Shown here: piece after piece, positions 19,714 to 27,175 of the stretch | How positions within the stretch are numbered: position 1 is the stretch's first letter | Layout: the number at the start of each line of letters is the position of its first letter | Origin: Chitinophaga pinensis | GTDB taxonomy: Bacteria > Bacteroidota > Bacteroidia > Chitinophagales > Chitinophagaceae | Direction: 5' to 3' | Length of the DNA stretch: 64,000 nucleotides | Assembly: GCA_902167325.1 (NCBI GenBank) | Contig: LR632930.1 | Location: 4,836,001 to 4,900,000 of the forward strand | The notes under the pieces: generated by a model | Seen by the model: the letters and a program-made list of their open reading frames with translations, nothing else | What the model was told of the DNA's origin: nothing | Database searches by the model: none | Translations under genes and position numbers: made by a program

Positions 19714-20154
19714 TTAATTCGCCTGCGGCTGGGCCGTGAGGCGGTTTTCCCGCCAGTTGCGGTCGTAGTACACGAAGAAGTACAGCCAGATGGTACGGCT
19801 CAGGCGCATGAGGAGGGGCTGCATGATCACGAGCAGACCGGCGTTTACTGCCAGCCAGTACATCACGCTGTTATCGTGCAGGGAAAAGCCCAGCAGCACC
19901 CACCATGCCACGAAAGTAGATACACTGAGGGCGATGGAGAGCGCGTAGCTCACATATCCTGTTCCGAAGAAGAAGCCGGTTTCCGGTTCACTGAGCTGTC
20001 CGCATTCCGGACAGCGCTCGTTCATTTTCATGAAAGAGCCCAGTTTGTAGGGGTTAGATTCCGTGAAAAGACGGCCCCTGCGGCAGCGGGGACATTTGTT
20101 CTGCAAGGCACTCAAAATAACATTGGGCTTATGGTCGTTTCTTTCGGCACACAT
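19714..20154 (-). CDS. DUF983 membrane protein with zinc-ribbon-like cysteines
   Basis: 146 residues. Two CxxC pairs, NKCPRCRRG and ERCPECGQ, flank GRLFTESNPYKLGSFMKM as in DUF983, and two membrane segments follow (about 60-80 and 87-108). The family is widespread in Bacteroidota and Alphaproteobacteria with no proven role. Its start lies three bases from the end of the AraC gene, so the two form an operon. Confidence 0.85.
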   Translation of the reverse strand: MCAERNDHKPNVILSALQNKCPRCRRGRLFTESNPYKLGSFMKMNERCPECGQLSEPETGFFFGTGYVSYALSIALSVSTFVAWWVLLGFSLHDNSVMYWLAVNAGLLVIMQPLLMRLSRTIWLYFFVYYDRNWRENRLTAQPQAN

Positions 20155-20157
20155 AGT

Positions 20158-21027
20158 TTATTTGTTTAGGCTTTTTCTGAATTCTTCCGGCGTTTGGCTC
20201 ACATACTTCCTGAAAAACCGCGAGAAGTAGCTGTTATCAGGGAAGTTGAGTTCCGCCGCTATCTGAGCCACCGTTTTCTGCTCATTGGTGAGCAGTCGTT
20301 TGGCTTCGAGTAGTACACGTTCGCGGATCACCTCACCGGCAGTTTTACCAAGGAGGTCCTGGCAGAGGGCGTTGAGGTGATTAGGCGTGATATATAGCAG
20401 TTCCGCGTATTCGCGGGGCAGGCGCATGGAGCGGTAATGACGATTAATAAGGGCCATGAAGTTGCGCAGTACCAGTTGCTTCTGCTGTGGAACGCCGGCC
20501 GCCCCGTCGCGGGCGATGTGGCGGTCGGCCTCCAGGAACAGTTGCAGCAGCAGGGCGCGTACGAGATCCGGCTCGTTATCTTCGCCCGCCTGAAGGAGCT
20601 GTTCGAAGATGGCCATTATGACGGTCCTCAGCTTTTCGGGTACGGCCATTACCTGGTCCTGGCTTTGCCCGGAGAAGAACGGGAAGCGTTCCAGGTATTC
20701 AGGGTTGGCGAGGAACGACTGGAAGAATGCGGGTGAAAAATGCACCACATAACCGTCGGTTTCCGGGCCGAGGTGCCAGCTGTGGACCTGCCCCGGCGTC
20801 ATGAAATACAGCTGCCAGGGTTCTACGGGGAATCGGGAGAAGTCCATGGTATGGTACCCGCTCCCTCCGGTAAAAAGCACCAGATGGTAGAAAGAGTGGC
20901 CATGCTGTTGATGGACGCGCTGGTAGTTCTTTTTAAGATACGACCCCAGGCGCTCTGTGAGGAGATCCTGATGGCGGTGCCCATCGGAGATGGTGCAGAT
21001 ATCGTATACCGGGATGGAAGATTTCAT
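20158..21027 (-). CDS. AraC-family transcriptional regulator
   Basis: 289 residues. An N-terminal cupin-like ligand domain (about 20-150: HGHSFYHLVLFTGGSG, LYFMTPGQVHSWHL) is followed by a C-terminal double helix-turn-helix (about 190-289: YAELLYITPNHLNALCQDLLGKT and IAAELNFPDNSYFSRFFRKYVSQTPEEFR). This is the AraC/XylS pattern. It precedes the DUF983 gene on one transcript. The ligand and other targets cannot be read from sequence. Confidence 0.88.
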   Translation of the reverse strand: MKSSIPVYDICTISDGHRHQDLLTERLGSYLKKNYQRVHQQHGHSFYHLVLFTGGSGYHTMDFSRFPVEPWQLYFMTPGQVHSWHLGPETDGYVVHFSPAFFQSFLANPEYLERFPFFSGQSQDQVMAVPEKLRTVIMAIFEQLLQAGEDNEPDLVRALLLQLFLEADRHIARDGAAGVPQQKQLVLRNFMALINRHYRSMRLPREYAELLYITPNHLNALCQDLLGKTAGEVIRERVLLEAKRLLTNEQKTVAQIAAELNFPDNSYFSRFFRKYVSQTPEEFRKSLNK

Positions 21028-21162
21028 GACCTCACAAAGGTACGACGGAAGGGGCTGCGGTACTTTTCACATTTGGGGCTTTTATGGTACTATTTACCGG
21101 AGGACAAAGAATCCACCTGATAAATATCACGTTTTCAGGGGATTCGGGTGAAAAAACAACAA

Positions 21163-21420
21163 TTACGGTTCGGGAATGATGGGATTAATCAGGCCTGGGA
21201 ATTTAATTACCTCGAATTCGAGGGAATTAGAATTGGGATTGTTGATACTTTCCCAAATTCCCAGGAACTCTACTGTATTCCTGTTCCTCAACCAATGCTC
21301 AATGAAATAGTTGCCATCTTTTGCTTTAAGCATATCAGTAATAGATATGTAATCACTGTGGTTGCGATCCACTACAGCAATTGAAATACTTTCTACGTTA
21401 TTTACTCTCTTCTTTACCAT
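21163..21420 (-). pseudogene. Truncated KilA-N domain gene
   Basis: An 85-residue frame that starts like KilA-N proteins: YISITDMLKAKDGNYFIEHW followed by RNRNTVEFLGIWESINNPN and LEFEVIK. Complete KilA-N proteins continue for at least another 100-200 residues. Here the frame departs from the family after LEFEVIK and stops within about 12 codons. KilA-N is a DNA-binding domain of phages and mobile elements, so this is probably a remnant of one. The break falls at a palindrome that recurs 334 bases away. The ATG at 21420 matches the family's N-terminus. Confidence 0.65.
21204..21229. repeat. Palindromic repeat, copy inside the KilA-N remnant
   Basis: The core CCTCGAATTCGAGG is a perfect 14-bp palindrome, with AATTA-type flanks extending it to 26 bases. 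It is nearly identical to the copy at 21536-21571. On the minus strand it encodes the LEFEVIK segment, where the KilA-N frame loses similarity to its family. Confidence 0.6.
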
Positions 21421-21535
21421 AGTTCTACTTTTAAGGTTATCAATACAATGAATTATACTTTCATTAAATGCACATTCTTAAACAATCCCTTACCTGTACC
21501 TATCGGGAGTTAAGTTAACCCGAGCAGAAATCTGA

Positions 21536-21571
21536 TGTTTTAATTACCCCGAATTCGAGGTAATTAAAACA
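21536..21571. repeat. 36-bp near-perfect palindrome upstream of the Crp-type gene
   Basis: The left arm TGTTTTAATTACCCCGAA and right arm TTCGAGGTAATTAAAACA pair at 17 of 18 positions around GAATTC. It lies 48 bases before the Crp-type start codon and could be an operator, or one end of a small inserted segment, since a near-identical sequence lies at 21204-21229. Confidence 0.7.
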
Positions 21572-21618
21572 CTGCTCTCCCTAACACCTTTGAAATTTTC
21601 CCTAAATTGGGCTAAGAT

Positions 21619-22197
21619 ATGGACATCAAAACCCAACTCCGACAGCACTTTGCACAACTCGTTACCCTTACCGACGACGAGTTCGAACACATATGGCCGC
21701 ACTTCTCCCTTAAAAAGCTCAAAAAGCGCCAGTTCCTTGTACAGGAAGGCGATCATGTGAAGTACCACTACTTTGTCGCAAAAGGACTGCTAAAAGCTTC
21801 CTATACCGACGAATCCGGCAAGGAACATATCCTCCAGTTTGCCATGGAAGACTGGTGGATCTCCGACTACCTCGCCCTTTACAACAACACCCCGGCCACC
21901 CTCAGCATCGATTGTATCGAAGACAGTGAAGTGCTCACCCTCTCCGACGACGACCGCCAGAAACTCACCCGCGAAATCCACGCATTCTCCAACTTCTTCC
22001 TCCAGAAGAAAAACGCCGGATATGTAGGTCTTCAGCAAAGGGTGCTCCTCCTCCTCTTCAAGAACCCGCGCGAACGTTACGAACGCCTCCAGGAACTGCA
22101 GCCCCGGTTACTGCAACGGGTACCCAAAACCCTCCTGGCATCGTACCTTGGTGTTTCCCGGGAAAGCCTCAGCAGATTGTACCAGGGCGAACTGTGA
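21619..22197 (+). CDS. Crp/Fnr-family transcriptional regulator
   Basis: 192 residues. A cyclic-nucleotide-binding-like beta barrel spans about residues 25-115 (FLVQEGDHVKYHYFVAKGLLK, WISDYLALYNNTPATLSIDCIE). A shortened C-terminal helix-turn-helix has VPKTLLASYLGVSRESLSRLYQ. The phosphate-binding arginine signature of true cAMP receptors is not apparent, so cAMP need not be the ligand; Bacteroidota have many such members. It reads toward the DJ-1/PfpI gene, which has its own promoter and is a plausible target. Confidence 0.88.
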   Translation: MDIKTQLRQHFAQLVTLTDDEFEHIWPHFSLKKLKKRQFLVQEGDHVKYHYFVAKGLLKASYTDESGKEHILQFAMEDWWISDYLALYNNTPATLSIDCIEDSEVLTLSDDDRQKLTREIHAFSNFFLQKKNAGYVGLQQRVLLLLFKNPRERYERLQELQPRLLQRVPKTLLASYLGVSRESLSRLYQGEL

Positions 22198-22232
22198 CCC
22201 TGATCACACCTTTTTAGTGCGGCACCTCAACT

Positions 22233-22260
22233 TTTGCCTTGCCTGCCTGTTCTAATTTTG
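22233..22260 (+). promoter_or_regulatory. Promoter of the DJ-1/PfpI gene
   Basis: TTTG at 22233-22236 and TAATTTTG at 22253-22260 match the Bacteroidota -33 and -7 elements, with a 16-base spacer. The start codon follows 46 bases later. Confidence 0.6.
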
Positions 22261-22306
22261 TACCGTCAAAACGGCAACAACAATTGAACAAGCAAAAAGC
22301 AAGCAT

Positions 22307-22999
22307 ATGAACGTCCTCAAAATTCTCATTGTACTTACCTCCCATAGCCAGCTCGGCAATACCGGAGAAAAAACCGGCTTCTGGGTAGAAGAATTCGCAG
22401 CTCCCTACTACGCCCTGGCAGATGCCGGCGCGCAAATCACTATCGCCTCCCCACTCGGCGGGCAGCCACCCATCGATCCCAAGAGCGAACTGCCCGACTT
22501 CCAGACCGAAGCCACCAAACGCTTCTTCGCTGATAAAGCCCTGCAAGCCAAACTGGCTTCCACTGTAAAGCTGGATCAGGTGAACGCTGCAGATTATGAC
22601 GCAGTTTTCTACCCCGGCGGCCACGGCCCCCTGTGGGACCTTACCACCAATAAAGCCTCCATAGCCCTCATAGAGCAGTTCTACAACGCAGGCAAACCCG
22701 TTGCAGCCGTATGCCACGCTCCGGCAGTACTGCTTCACACGAAGAAAGACAATGGCGAGCCCCTCGTTAAAGGACTGCAGGTAACCGGTTTTTCCAACAC
22801 CGAAGAAGAAGCTGTGCAACTGACGAAAGTGGTTCCCTTCCTGCTGGAAGATGAACTGAAGAAAAACGGCGGACAATACAGCAAAGGCGCAGACTGGGGC
22901 AGCTACGTCCTGAAAGACGGGCACCTCATCACCGGCCAGAACCCTGCTTCTTCCGAAGAAGCGGCGAAGCAGTTGCTGACATTGCTGCAGAAGAAATAA
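22307..22999 (+). CDS. DJ-1/PfpI-family protein (Hsp31-like type 1 glutamine amidotransferase fold)
   Basis: 230 residues. The nucleophile elbow VAAVCHAPA has Cys136 and His137. The conserved acidic residue lies in KTGFWVEEFAAPYYAL (Glu28/Glu29), and FYPGGHGPLWDL is the Hsp31-like oxyanion region. Members of this clade act as glyoxalase III, deglycase-type or chaperone proteins against carbonyl stress; which applies here is unclear. It is monocistronic with its own promoter and terminator, next to a Crp-type regulator. Confidence 0.9.
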   Translation: MNVLKILIVLTSHSQLGNTGEKTGFWVEEFAAPYYALADAGAQITIASPLGGQPPIDPKSELPDFQTEATKRFFADKALQAKLASTVKLDQVNAADYDAVFYPGGHGPLWDLTTNKASIALIEQFYNAGKPVAAVCHAPAVLLHTKKDNGEPLVKGLQVTGFSNTEEEAVQLTKVVPFLLEDELKKNGGQYSKGADWGSYVLKDGHLITGQNPASSEEAAKQLLTLLQKK

Positions 23000-23029
23000 A
23001 CCCATATGGGTTTCATATTCGGAAACAAT

Positions 23030-23057
23030 GCCCGGAGGCTTTTGCCTTCGGGCTTTT
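23030..23057 (+). terminator. Terminator of the DJ-1/PfpI gene
   Basis: GCCCGGAGGC pairs with GCCTTCGGGC around a TTTT loop and is followed by TTTTG. It starts 31 bases after the stop codon. Confidence 0.85.
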
Positions 23058-23092
23058 GTGTCTTATCCGGGTAACACAGGCACCACATTACC

Positions 23093-23578
23093 TCATGGCG
23101 CCACCTGCACCTCTCCCGCAAAGCTCACCGGCGCACCATCCAGATCAATCTTCCAGCGCTCCTGCCTGATCCATTGCCGCACCATTCTGCGGCCGGTTGC
23201 ACTGGTCAGTAAAGCCAGGGGAGAAATGTATCCCAGGTATGCCCTTTCCGTTCGCATCCAGCGGTTAAAGAGCTGTATATCTCCACTGGATGCATACCCT
23301 TTCCCGTAAATGGTGAGGATTTCCTGAAAGCGCTCGCGCAGGGGCCTGTCCAGATGAAGCTGAAGTTTGTACTCCGGCAGCAGCAATGCGTCTATCTGTA
23401 ACACATGGCATAGCTCCAGCCAGGAGATCTTCGTCATTTTGGCGAACTCGAACAGCTGTCCGGATGCGAGCACCTTGCCGCCTAAAGCCCTCTGGCTGCG
23501 ACTGGGATGATAACCCAGATCAATAACGGATGCGGGGCATACGTGGTAATAAGGCAATTCAACAAATTGCGGTTCCAT
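23093..23578 (-). CDS. Orphan Xre/MbcA/ParS-type antitoxin-like protein
   Basis: 161 residues from the ATG at 23578; the 17 codons upstream do not fit. The C-terminal part (about 105-150) has the ParS/MbcA toxin-binding pattern: LFNRWMRTERAYLGYISPLALLTS followed by GRRMVRQWIRQE. The middle (about 35-95) resembles the atypical Xre-like domain of these antitoxins (LFEFAKMTKISWLELCHVL). The usual partner is a RES-domain NAD-degrading toxin in an adjacent gene; none is present on either side. An 80-residue unknown protein is encoded 92 bases upstream. It may be a solitary regulator or a leftover. Confidence 0.7.
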   Translation of the reverse strand: MEPQFVELPYYHVCPASVIDLGYHPSRSQRALGGKVLASGQLFEFAKMTKISWLELCHVLQIDALLLPEYKLQLHLDRPLRERFQEILTIYGKGYASSGDIQLFNRWMRTERAYLGYISPLALLTSATGRRMVRQWIRQERWKIDLDGAPVSFAGEVQVAP

Positions 23579-23670
23579 ATGGATTGGTTTTAATTTTATA
23601 GGGGAGTATAGGCTAACAAACCTGCACATACTGTGCAGTGATCTCTAAGGTTAACTTGCCGGGGCAAAAA

Positions 23671-23913
23671 TCACATACTCATTTGCGGCTGATACCGTGC
23701 GTACATTTCATCCAGTACATCGCCACACTGTTCGGTAAAGAATAACATATTGGCGCGGACTTCGCTGGTCCACATATCTGCATGGGCACTTCCCATGGCG
23801 GCCAGTAACAATTCCCAAAGGACTTTGCGTGCTTCTTCCGGAGCGGGATAACTTGCGATAAAGTCATCTATTACCGTGGAAGCGGGCCTTTCTGCTGCGG
23901 CTTGTCTCTTCAT
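23671..23913 (-). CDS. Small helical protein of unknown function
   Basis: 80 residues, without signal peptide or membrane helix. It reads as three helices (VIDDFIASYPAPEEARKVLWELLLAAM, MWTSEVRANMLFFTEQC, VLDEMYARYQ). The family is not recognised. It precedes the ParS-like gene on the same strand by 92 bases and may share its transcript. A hairpin at 23957-23979 lies in its leader. Confidence 0.55.
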   Translation of the reverse strand: MKRQAAAERPASTVIDDFIASYPAPEEARKVLWELLLAAMGSAHADMWTSEVRANMLFFTEQCGDVLDEMYARYQPQMSM

Positions 23914-24380
23914 ACATCAAACTTTTAAGTGTTAAAGTTTAGGTATCTGCTGAGTGCCGCAATCTTTTGAAAGATGCGGAACCCAACCTGCTTAATAGAG
24001 GTCCTAGGAGACCCAAGAGAGACAAGAAGGGCCCGCACCTGTAAGGTACAAGCCTTTCTCCAACAATTCTCTCTTATCTGAATTCCTAGGTTCCTATTAA
24101 GAGAATTAAAGAAAATGCTTAGTTATTTTCTGCTGATATTTTTGTGAAATCGAAAGTAGAGAAAAGAGAAATACAAAACGTTTTTGAGTGCATTTTTTTC
24201 ACCGAGAATATCTCCGAAAATCGGAGATTATTTTGGTCCATTTTTTATGCTTAAAATTCAGGCTCTTTCGTATATTCATACAATATAAATACGCCCTATA
24301 ACTCCAATTTAATACATTATTAACTGCTCACTACAATGAGCAACTATTCTAAACCCACAACTTAAAAGCAAACCCTCGCT
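23914..24380. other. Gene-free, AT-rich region with inverted repeats
   Basis: 467 bases with no credible gene on either strand. The left part holds a hairpin (23957-23979) and an extended interrupted stem (23991-24101). From about 24105 to 24380 the sequence is very AT-rich and presumably contains the promoter of the small secreted protein at 24381, but I see no clean TAnnTTTG box. Confidence 0.6.
23957..24101. other. Long interrupted stem-loop, possible structured RNA or miniature mobile element
   Basis: Three paired segments nest in order: CTTAATAG (23991-23998) with CTATTAAG (24094-24101), CCTAGG (24003-24008) with CCTAGG (24085-24090), and AAGAGAGA (24015-24022) with TCTCTCTT (24068-24075). 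Inside, ACCT (24037-24040) and AGGT (24044-24047) form a small apical hairpin. A separate hairpin, CCGC-AA-TCTTT with AAAGA-T-GCGG, lies at 23957-23979. The bulged rod recalls regulatory RNAs such as 6S, but I see no family signature. Terminal inverted repeats also fit a miniature element. Strand is undetermined. Confidence 0.4.
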
Positions 24381-24716
24381 ATGAAAAATGCCTACAAATT
24401 ATGCGTTGTATTAACGATGATTGCATGGAGCATTCCCTTCTCCAGCGCATTAGCCCAAAAGAAAATCGGAGAAGCCAAACTACCTACCGGTAAATACATC
24501 GTTGTATTCGATGATATGACCTGGATGTATCGGGATGTCAATAAGAGCGCACGGAAAACCAGCTTGGAAAGTAACAGAACAATACAGACTGTTAAGCCAA
24601 GTTACAAACCAACAGAATCCAGCAACAACTATTCCTCCACTTGCGGGGCCAGAACTAAAAAAGGAGGTGCCTGCAGAAGGGTTGTTAAAGGTGGCGGGAG
24701 GTGCTGGCAGCATTAA
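24381..24716 (+). CDS. Small secreted protein with C-terminal Cys3-His motif (DUF5763-like)
   Basis: 111 residues with a signal peptide ending ...SSALA-Q. The C-terminus has evenly spaced Cys88, Cys98, Cys108 and His111 in the form CxAxTKKGxxC...GGxCWxH, which matches the DUF5763 pattern in Bacteroidota and looks like a small zinc-binding knuckle. The linker between the two parts is rich in Ser, Thr and Asn. Export of a zinc-knuckle protein is unusual. Function is unknown. The gene stands alone in an AT-rich stretch. Confidence 0.65.
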   Translation: MKNAYKLCVVLTMIAWSIPFSSALAQKKIGEAKLPTGKYIVVFDDMTWMYRDVNKSARKTSLESNRTIQTVKPSYKPTESSNNYSSTCGARTKKGGACRRVVKGGGRCWQH

Positions 24717-25028
24717 TGAATCCACCGGCTGTCCCTTTACACTTTAATTTATACTAGTTTTAACATTCAAGTCCACTGGGCTAGGATCGGGATAATGCTG
24801 CCGGAAGTGCAACTCTCGGAACTAGGGTTACTCATCCTCTTTATCATCCTGAACATCCCGGAAATCCCTGAAACCGGACCTGCGGAGAAAAAGCCAGTAG
24901 CATAAAGTAATCATGTAAGGCTGATTTAAAATGCAATTATCAACTATGGCACGATTTTCAATATCAATATCTGAAACCATGGATTGATATCCCTTAAAAT
25001 CTCATTTATACCTTAAATCTCTCTCCTA
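24717..25028. other. Gene-free intergenic region
   Basis: 312 bases. A 36-codon open frame at 24795-24905 (plus strand) has a hydrophobic run and an upstream extension open to 24720, but no start signal or known similarity, so I do not call it. Nothing else is seen. Confidence 0.45.
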
Positions 25029-25439
25029 ATGATGCAATTTAATTTATACAGCCTGGTACACGCAGCAATGATCACCTTCAGCAGCTTTTACCCCGGAGAC
25101 TCTCCCCTCCCCGTCCATTCAAACACTGCCAGTACGGTGGAATGGAAAGTAATGAATGACCCAATCAAAATAACAGAAAATGACTATAAACTTCTGAAAG
25201 AAGATGAATACTCGATTGACCTTAAGATCGTTGACAGGAAAAAACTAAAAGCCCTGCAAAAGGCAACTCATCCAGTAATTCAGTTAACGGTCAATGGAAA
25301 GGAATATGTGGTTAGAGAAAACTATATGCTGAATGCATCCTTTCCGGCAAACTGCGATGCATTCTACACCGTGAATCAGGATGGTAAGATCGTTTGGGTG
25401 AAGACGAAGGTGATGAGTTTCAGGAAGATTCCAAGGTAA
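25029..25439 (+). CDS. Small protein of unknown function
   Basis: 136 residues. The N-terminus is weakly hydrophobic (LYSLVHAAMITFSSFY), possibly an export signal. The rest alternates charged strands and helices (ITENDYKLLKEDEYSIDLKIVDRKKLKALQ, PVIQLTVNGKEYVVREN). Either of the first two Met codons could start it. No family is recognised. Base composition is AT-rich compared with the flanking chromosome. Confidence 0.5.
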   Translation: MMQFNLYSLVHAAMITFSSFYPGDSPLPVHSNTASTVEWKVMNDPIKITENDYKLLKEDEYSIDLKIVDRKKLKALQKATHPVIQLTVNGKEYVVRENYMLNASFPANCDAFYTVNQDGKIVWVKTKVMSFRKIPR

Positions 25440-25482
25440 GAATAAGAACTAACCAAATACACCCAGGTTGATACTGTTTCTT

Positions 25483-26040
25483 ATGCCCATGCTAAAAATC
25501 AGAAGCAATTTTAATCAGACAGTACAGGAAGATGAACTTCATCTAAACTCTCTGTACATTTTATTTTCTGATATTGATAATATCGGAAGGCTTCTTTTTA
25601 ACACGGATGAAAAAGGAACCTGCTTTGTACATACGGCTGGTCCGGAATCTATTAAGCTTCAGCCATATATCAAGAAACATAAAGTGTCCAAAAAGCAGAT
25701 GGAGCGTTTGCTTTTAGAGTCATTCGACCTTAATATCTCAGATATTAATGATGCCGAATTGGGATGCCAGCTTACTTATGTATTAGCGAACCTGTTGCCA
25801 GATAATGATATCCTGATTGCGGGCCTTGCAGGCTTAGCTCCGAAATCAATAGCTTTCACTGCCGCACTTTGTAACAAACTCCTGATAACCACTACCAATA
25901 AATTAATTATCCTGTTACTCCAACCCGGTTATGACATTTCTCATAACGTAAACGGAAAGTACATTTTCCATAAAATAGAACATGGACAACTTCATGACAT
26001 TGATAAATGGCTCACGGATATTGAGCGAAGTCTACATTAG
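25483..26040 (+). CDS. Protein of unknown function
   Basis: 185 residues from the ATG at 25483; the frame extends five codons upstream only with a TTG. No signal peptide. A short hydrophobic helix lies at about 110-125 (DILIAGLAGLAPKSIAFTAAL) and another near 140. The acidic, non-repetitive sequence resembles many unnamed small-island proteins. The frameshifted small gene at 26130 follows 90 bases later. Confidence 0.5.
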   Translation: MPMLKIRSNFNQTVQEDELHLNSLYILFSDIDNIGRLLFNTDEKGTCFVHTAGPESIKLQPYIKKHKVSKKQMERLLLESFDLNISDINDAELGCQLTYVLANLLPDNDILIAGLAGLAPKSIAFTAALCNKLLITTTNKLIILLLQPGYDISHNVNGKYIFHKIEHGQLHDIDKWLTDIERSLH

Positions 26041-26129
26041 TAAAGTTTGGAAAGTAAACGATATGTTCAAAACCCGAAGACAAAAACTCAAATTAAAACA
26101 GGTTCTAAATGGGATTATATACTTTTATA

Positions 26130-26382
26130 ATGGACTTCAGGGGTGGAACATACATAAGCCAGATTCAGGAAAAAGATTTGATGCCTGCAATTCAACTATG
26201 GGCAGAAACACTATTGGTAGAGGAAATACAGTATCTGGGAGAAAGAGTAAAAATCACAGATTATCCAATTAGTAAAGGATGTTGAACCTATTGCAATAAA
26301 CACAACACGTAATGTGTGGGTTATTTCATTTTTCTCGAAAGCAGGGTATCACTATGTACATATTATTAAAACAATGGAATAA
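26130..26382 (+). pseudogene. Frameshifted small gene
   Basis: From the ATG at 26130 the frame reads MDFRGGTYISQIQ...AIQLWAETL...YLGERVKITDYPISK and then meets a stop at 26283. Shifting frame near 26275-26280 continues coherently, DVEPIAINTTRNVWVISFF and onward to ...HIIKTME with a stop at 26380-26382. Together that is about 84 codons with a protein-like composition throughout. The MDxxGGTYISQ start recalls small uncharacterised Bacteroidota proteins known to me only as hypotheticals. It is either a one-base indel mutant or a programmed shift at AGTAAAGGA. Confidence 0.5.
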
Positions 26383-26409
26383 AACTTCGAATGAGAAAAT
26401 CATAATAAA

Positions 26410-26433
26410 ACGGGCACCTAAACAGGTGCCCGT
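26410..26433. terminator. Bidirectional terminator upstream of rnk stop
   Basis: ACGGGCACCT and AGGTGCCCGT pair around AAAC. A-rich sequence lies on one side and T-rich on the other. It lies 27 bases beyond the rnk stop codon on the minus strand. Confidence 0.8.
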
Positions 26434-26459
26434 TATTGTTTAATTTCCAATTAGAGCTA

Positions 26460-26858
26460 TCAGTCTCGTTCGTTAAACACTTCTTTGATCGTAAACTTTT
26501 TCTTCCCGCCGGGTACCTGCCACATTACTTCCTGGCCTTTGCCAAAACCAATGAGGGCTACGCCTACGGGAGCCATTACGGATATCTTGCGTTGTTTGAT
26601 GTCGGCTTCTTCTGGCATTACGACGGTGATCTCCATCTCCTTCGGACGGTCCGATTCCTGGACGATCACGCGGGAGTTGAGGCGCACCACATCTGCGGGG
26701 AATGCGTCTTTGCTCACCAGCTTGCCTTTCCTGAAATCCGCCAGCAGCGATTCCACTACTGCGGGGCCGAAAGCACTCTCTCTCGCACCTTCCTGCAGGC
26801 AGGCATGGATCACTTCAAAGTCATCCTTCCTGAAAATAGGTTGCTGTTTCTTTTGCAT
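26460..26858 (-). CDS. rnk: Rnk-like nucleoside diphosphate kinase regulator (GreA/GreB C-terminal fold)
   Basis: 132 residues. The C-terminal half has the GreA/GreB-type FKBP-like domain: VVRLNSRVIVQE, MEITVVMPEEADIKQRKISVMAPVG and ALIGFGKGQEVMWQVPGGKKKFTI. The N-terminal half is a short helical stretch, not the long coiled coil of GreA, so it is Rnk-like and binds RNA polymerase without transcript cleavage. Bacteroidota commonly carry such a stand-alone protein. A terminator follows. Confidence 0.85.
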   Translation of the reverse strand: MQKKQQPIFRKDDFEVIHACLQEGARESAFGPAVVESLLADFRKGKLVSKDAFPADVVRLNSRVIVQESDRPKEMEITVVMPEEADIKQRKISVMAPVGVALIGFGKGQEVMWQVPGGKKKFTIKEVFNERD

Positions 26859-26914
26859 TGTAAAAGATTTAATTAGTTATAATAAATGTGTTGATGTTCT
26901 TCCGGCGCAGTTTT

Positions 26915-27097
26915 TTACTTCGCACCGGGCTTCCGGAACATTCCTATGATGGCTATCAGCAGCAATGGCACGGAAATATACAAAGCCCGGTACCAGCTCG
27001 TGTTGCCCGTTAGCGCTGCCCGGAGGATCAGGGCGTTGGCAAAAACGGAAACGAGCAAAATCATGCCGCCGATGGAAACCCTTTCCCGAGTTTGCAT
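26915..27097 (-). CDS. Small two-helix membrane protein
   Basis: 60 residues with hydrophobic segments at about 10-28 and 37-54 (ISVPLLLIAIIGMF) and a basic tail. The start is a clear ATG. No family is recognised. It lies 56 bases upstream of rnk on the same strand and could be cotranscribed. Confidence 0.5.
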   Translation of the reverse strand: MQTRERVSIGGMILLVSVFANALILRAALTGNTSWYRALYISVPLLLIAIIGMFRKPGAK

Positions 27098-27140
27098 CTG
27101 CGCAATTCTTTAAGCATCGAAAATAAAAGCAGTAAAAAAC

Positions 27141-27175
27141 CCCTGAACCCCGGAGAAATTGTTATCGGTTCAGGG
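27141..27175 (-). terminator. Minus-strand terminator
   Basis: CCCTGAACC and GGTTCAGGG pair around a 17-base loop. On the minus strand the stem is followed by six T. It presumably served the now broken outer-membrane protein gene. Confidence 0.65.

Noticed and set aside
23991-24101. 6S RNA
   Set aside because: The rod shape is suggestive, but length is short and no conserved 6S bubble sequence or flanking gene order was recognised; kept only as an unnamed structure.
25982-26272. Plus-strand open frame of 96 codons
   Set aside because: It overlaps the end of one gene and the frameshifted gene in another frame, and the latter reads more like protein.
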